From an uncultured Spirochaetaceae bacterium (GTDB lineage: Bacteria; Spirochaetota; Spirochaetia; Treponematales; Treponemataceae), in NCBI GenBank assembly GCA_937875245.1, contig CALNCH010000108.1, positions 1-7,224 on the forward strand: 7,224 nucleotides of DNA. The letters are read 5' to 3'. Below are positions 5,104 through 7,224 of the stretch, one piece after another. The notes beneath the pieces were generated by a model, which was not told the origin of the DNA, ran no database searches, and saw only the letters and a program-made list of their open reading frames with translations. How positions within the stretch are numbered: position 1 is the stretch's first letter; every line of letters begins with the position of its first letter. The translations under genes were made by a program, and so were the position numbers.

Positions 5104-5655
5104 TTAGTGGCAACCGCAACTTCCGCCACAGTCATTATCACCGCAACCACCGCCGCAGTCATCACCACAACTTCCACCACAGCCACAACCGCATCCGTCA
5201 TCAAGACCGTTTGCAAGTTCGTCTGCACTAGCATCACGTACTTCATTGATTTTTACATCAAAATATAATGTTTCACCAGCTAATTCGTGGTTTGCATCAA
5301 TAGTAACCTTATCATCAGTTACTTTTACAATAGTAACAATCTGGTTTCCAGCTGAACTTGCTGCTTCAAACTGCATACCAACTTCAATTTCTGTTCCTGC
5401 TTCAAACTGTGCCTTTGGTACTTCAACAACCATTTCTTCGTTGTATTCACCATAACCATCTGCTGGTTCAACGGTAACAGTAAGAGAATCTCCGGCTGTT
5501 TTGCCTTCTAATTCTTTTTCCAACCCTGGAATTAAATTTCCATGGCCGTGCAGGTATTCTAATGGACCAACACCTTCAGAAGTATCTAATACGGTGCCGT
5601 CTGCATCTTTTAGTGTATACTCAATGGATACAACTTTGTCCTTTGTAATTTTCAT
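5104..5655 (-). CDS. slyD: SlyD-type FKBP peptidyl-prolyl isomerase with metal-binding tail
   Basis: A cytoplasmic prolyl cis-trans isomerase and chaperone, 183 residues. The FKBP core has DGTVLDTS (19-26) and EYLHGHGNLIPGLEKELEGK (33-52), then VEPADGYGEYNEEMV (62-76). The insert-in-flap chaperone domain (about 70-130) is followed by NHELAGETLYFDVKI (122-136), which returns to the FKBP fold. Residues 154-183 form a tail with nine Cys and a terminal His spaced by Gly and Asp. This is of the kind that binds nickel or other metals in SlyD; in E. coli it serves hydrogenase nickel insertion. No hydrogenase gene is in the window, so that role is not shown here. AGGAG is 5 nt before the ATG and belongs to a repeat copy. 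It ends at the shared terminator with the convergent kinase gene. Confidence 0.95.
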   Translation of the reverse strand: MKITKDKVVSIEYTLKDADGTVLDTSEGVGPLEYLHGHGNLIPGLEKELEGKTAGDSLTVTVEPADGYGEYNEEMVVEVPKAQFEAGTEIEVGMQFEAASSAGNQIVTIVKVTDDKVTIDANHELAGETLYFDVKINEVRDASADELANGLDDGCGCGCGGSCGDDCGGGCGDNDCGGSCGCH

Positions 5656-5660
5656 AATTA

Positions 5661-5706
5661 CTCCTATAAAAACTCCGCGTTAGCGGTTGTGCAGGGATGC
5701 ACAAAA
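5661..5706. repeat. 46-bp direct repeat copy 1 with two hairpins; holds slyD ribosome site
   Basis: Matches 5768-5812 except for one extra G. It contains CCGC-GTTA-GCGG (5675-5686) and TTGTGCA-GGGA-TGCACAA (5687-5704). Read on the minus strand, the CCGC/GCGG hairpin is followed by AGTTTTT and then AGGAG, which is the Shine-Dalgarno of slyD. Confidence 0.9.
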
Positions 5707-5733
5707 TATAAGTTTGCGAAGCAAACTTTTGAA
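5705..5733 (-). promoter_or_regulatory. Weak candidate promoter of slyD
   Basis: On the minus strand TTCAAA (5733-5728) and TATATT (5710-5705) are 17 nt apart, and the spacer is almost entirely the AAGTTTGC hairpin. The expected start is near 5698. An alternative pair, TTGTCA (5879-5874) and TATCTT (5856-5851), also 17 nt apart, would give a leader of nearly 190 nt running through the terminator at 5809-5839. I cannot choose between them. Confidence 0.25.
5710..5728. repeat. Perfect inverted repeat with triloop
   Basis: AAGTTTGC-GAA-GCAAACTT is a perfect 8-bp inverted repeat between the two direct-repeat copies. It could be a hairpin or a protein-binding site overlapping the candidate slyD promoter spacer. 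Confidence 0.6.
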
Positions 5734-5735
5734 GA

Positions 5736-5761
5736 TTTTTTGTACAGGGAGGTACAAAAAA
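5736..5761. repeat. Perfect 10-bp inverted repeat with AGGGAG loop
   Basis: TTTTTTGTAC-AGGGAG-GTACAAAAAA is a perfect inverted repeat. Its centre resembles the TTGTGCAGGGATGCACAA hairpin found in each direct-repeat copy, so three related AGGGA-type (AGGA in copy 2) hairpins occur within about 130 bp. On the minus strand it ends in six T and could terminate transcription. Confidence 0.7.
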
Positions 5762-5767
5762 CCGACC

Positions 5768-5812
5768 CTCCTATAAAAACTCCGCGTTAGCGGTTGTGCA
5801 GGATGCACAAAA
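5768..5812. repeat. 45-bp direct repeat copy 2
   Basis: Same sequence as 5661-5706 with a single-base deletion in the hairpin loop (GGA instead of GGGA). It includes the AGGAG ribosome-site-like end, here followed by GGTCGG rather than a start codon. No reading frame uses it. Confidence 0.9.
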
Positions 5813-5839
5813 AACCACCACTTAAGACGCTAAGGGGTG
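5809..5839 (-). terminator. Probable terminator of the radical SAM gene
   Basis: On the minus strand CACCCCTTA (5839-5831) pairs with TAAGTGGTG (5824-5816), a 9-bp stem with one internal mismatch and a GCGTCT loop, followed by G and six T (5814-5809). It lies about 48 nt after the stop codon. Confidence 0.65.
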
Positions 5840-5886
5840 CGCTTTTCTCAAAGATACATAAAAAAACAGTAATTGACAAGGGATTT

Positions 5887-7224
5887 TTATATAAGATGGG
5901 GAATTAAATCTTCTCTCCCTGCTTGTATTAATGCTTCTTTCACGAGGGCCCTATTTTCACGTTTATTAAACTGCAATAATGCTCTTTGCAATCGTCTTTC
6001 ATGACCACCACTTGCTACGTGAATTGGCTTCATATCCCGAGGATCTAGTTCCGTATAATACATACAAGTTGCTAAACTTCCCGGTGTTGGATAAAAATCT
6101 TGGACTTGATCTGGTACAAACCCTGTTTTTTTCAAATACAGTGCAACTTCTATAGCGTCTTGAATTGTAGCACCCGGATGGCCTGCAATATAATAAGGCA
6201 CTAGATATTGTTTCATATTAAGTTCTTTGTTAATTTTTGCGTATTCTTCTGCAAATTCTTCATAAACTTTGTGGGTACTTTTCCTCATAAGGTGCAAAAC
6301 TGAATCGCTTACATGTTCTGGTGCTACTTTTAATTGTCCTGATATATGATATTGGCACAATTCTCTAAAAAAAGTTTTATCGGGATCTAAAAGTAAATAA
6401 TCAAAGCGAATACCACTACGAATAAATACTTTTTTTACCCCGGGGACTTGTCGGAGTTTTCTTAATAAACACACATAATCTTTATGATCAACTTTTAAAT
6501 TTGGGCAGGGATCTGTACCCAAACATTGTCGATCAGTACAAGCACCAGCTTTTTTTTGTTTTTCACAAGCATCGGATCGAAAGTTTGCAGTAGGGCCACC
6601 TACGTCATGGATATACCCTTTAAATCCGGGTAATTTGGTTAAAGTAATAGTTTCTTTTTCTAAGGATTCATGACTTCGGGATTGTATTCGCCTTCCTTGG
6701 TGAAAAGTAATAGCACAAAATGAGCAAGCTCCAAAACATCCTCTGCAACTAGTTACAGAAAATTGTACTTCTTCAAGAGCAGGTATTCCCACTTTACCAT
6801 TGCTTGCAGGCGTATCATAGATGGGGTGATAGGTGCGAGTAAAAGGCATATCCATTACAGCATCAAATTCTTCGGTACTGAGAGGATATGAAGGAGGTTC
6901 TTGAACTACATAACGACTGTCGTGTTGTTCGATTAAAATCCGGCCTGACAGAGCATCAGTGTTTTCTTCTTGAATTTGATAAGATTTAGCAAATAGTGAT
7001 TTTCCTTCAGGGGTTGGCTTTGAAATTTCTTCATAACTGGGTAAATAAACAGGATTTGTAAATTTTCCAGTTCCAGTACTGCAAGTTTTCGGTAATTCAC
7101 TTTCTTTTCCTGTTCTCCAACAAGTTCCTCTTACTCCCCGAATTTGAGAAGCAGATTCTCCCTCTGCCAATCGTTCTGCAATTTCTAAAATAGAACGCTC
7201 TCCCATGCCATACATGAGTAAATC
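5887..7224 (-). CDS. ygiQ: YgiQ-family radical SAM protein, N-terminus beyond window
   Basis: A radical S-adenosylmethionine iron-sulfur protein of the YgiQ (UPF0313) family, cytoplasmic, with unknown reaction. The frame is open to the right window edge and begins DLLMYGMGER, an internal family motif rather than a start, so roughly the first 150-250 residues are missing. Numbering from the Met at 7215, the cluster motif CFGACSFC (160-167, Cx3CxxC) binds the 4Fe-4S cluster. IHDVGGPTANF (202-212) is a family signature. Four further Cys at 217, 226, 231 and 237 in a Lys-rich segment suggest a second metal site. FIRSGIRFDYLL and QLKVAPEHVSD follow, and QVQDFYPTPGSLATCMYYT lies near the C-terminus. 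It ends normally at a TAA with a terminator nearby. Next downstream is slyD, probably a separate transcript. Confidence 0.95.
   Translation of the reverse strand, partial: DLLMYGMGERSILEIAERLAEGESASQIRGVRGTCWRTGKESELPKTCSTGTGKFTNPVYLPSYEEISKPTPEGKSLFAKSYQIQEENTDALSGRILIEQHDSRYVVQEPPSYPLSTEEFDAVMDMPFTRTYHPIYDTPASNGKVGIPALEEVQFSVTSCRGCFGACSFCAITFHQGRRIQSRSHESLEKETITLTKLPGFKGYIHDVGGPTANFRSDACEKQKKAGACTDRQCLGTDPCPNLKVDHKDYVCLLRKLRQVPGVKKVFIRSGIRFDYLLLDPDKTFFRELCQYHISGQLKVAPEHVSDSVLHLMRKSTHKVYEEFAEEYAKINKELNMKQYLVPYYIAGHPGATIQDAIEVALYLKKTGFVPDQVQDFYPTPGSLATCMYYTELDPRDMKPIHVASGGHERRLQRALLQFNKRENRALVKEALIQAGREDLIPHLI

Noticed and set aside
4998..5246. Minus-strand Val/Ala-rich frame overlapping the slyD tail
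   Set aside because: It is an out-of-frame reading of the repetitive Gly-Cys codons of SlyD and the end of the convergent gene.
5661..5812. CRISPR array
   Set aside because: Only two repeat copies, containing internal hairpins and separated by 61 bp of further palindromes; no cas genes.
5873..5901. Plus-strand TTGACA near the end of the radical SAM gene
   Set aside because: No -10 box lies at 16-18 nt (only TATATA at about 11 nt) and no plus-strand gene follows.

Overview
The window looks like a chromosomal stretch of an AT-rich host-associated spirochaete, probably a Treponema-like organism. The basis is the gene set: a class III glutamine synthetase, a Cys-rich-tailed SlyD, a YgiQ-type radical SAM protein and an initiator tRNA without encoded CCA. 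The genus is an inference; no marker gene here settles it. Most genes lie on the minus strand, and only the shikimate kinase-like gene is on the plus strand.

Layout from left to right. (1) 1-1372: N-terminal 457 residues of GlnN (minus), cut by the window edge. A sigma70-type promoter at 1499-1527 precedes a leader of about 120 nt that holds two successive terminator-like hairpins, which suggests control by attenuation. (2) 1537-3366: an AbiE type IV toxin-antitoxin operon (abiEi then abiEii, minus). The only clear promoter for abiEi gives an almost leaderless mRNA, with a cluster of GTAC half-sites over the start codon. A 64-bp near-copy of part of abiEi lies just upstream and supplies the -35 box. 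(3) 3409-3753: an initiator tRNA-fMet (minus) with a good promoter. Downstream of it is a GC-rich (about 64%), strongly foldable tract of roughly 130 bp, ending in an 18-bp duplicate of the tRNA 3' end and a strong terminator. The tract is unrelated in composition to its surroundings and is the most novel-looking object here. (4) 3797-4432: a PrsW-like intramembrane metalloprotease (minus). (5) 4483-5085: a shikimate kinase fold protein (plus) that lacks the usual shikimate-contacting Arg of the FRxxE motif, convergent with (6) 5104-5655: SlyD (minus); the two share a bidirectional terminator. (7) 5656-5886: a cluster of nested hairpins with two 45-46 bp direct repeats, the first carrying the SlyD Shine-Dalgarno. 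(8) 5887-7224: a YgiQ-family radical SAM protein (minus), N-terminus beyond the window.

The outer genes are housekeeping (nitrogen assimilation, protein folding, probable aromatic metabolism). Region 1537-3636 behaves like an accessory pocket between glnN and a tRNA gene: it holds a defence/toxin-antitoxin module, gene-fragment debris, direct repeats and a duplicated tRNA 3' end. No CRISPR array, transposase, integrase or rRNA was seen.
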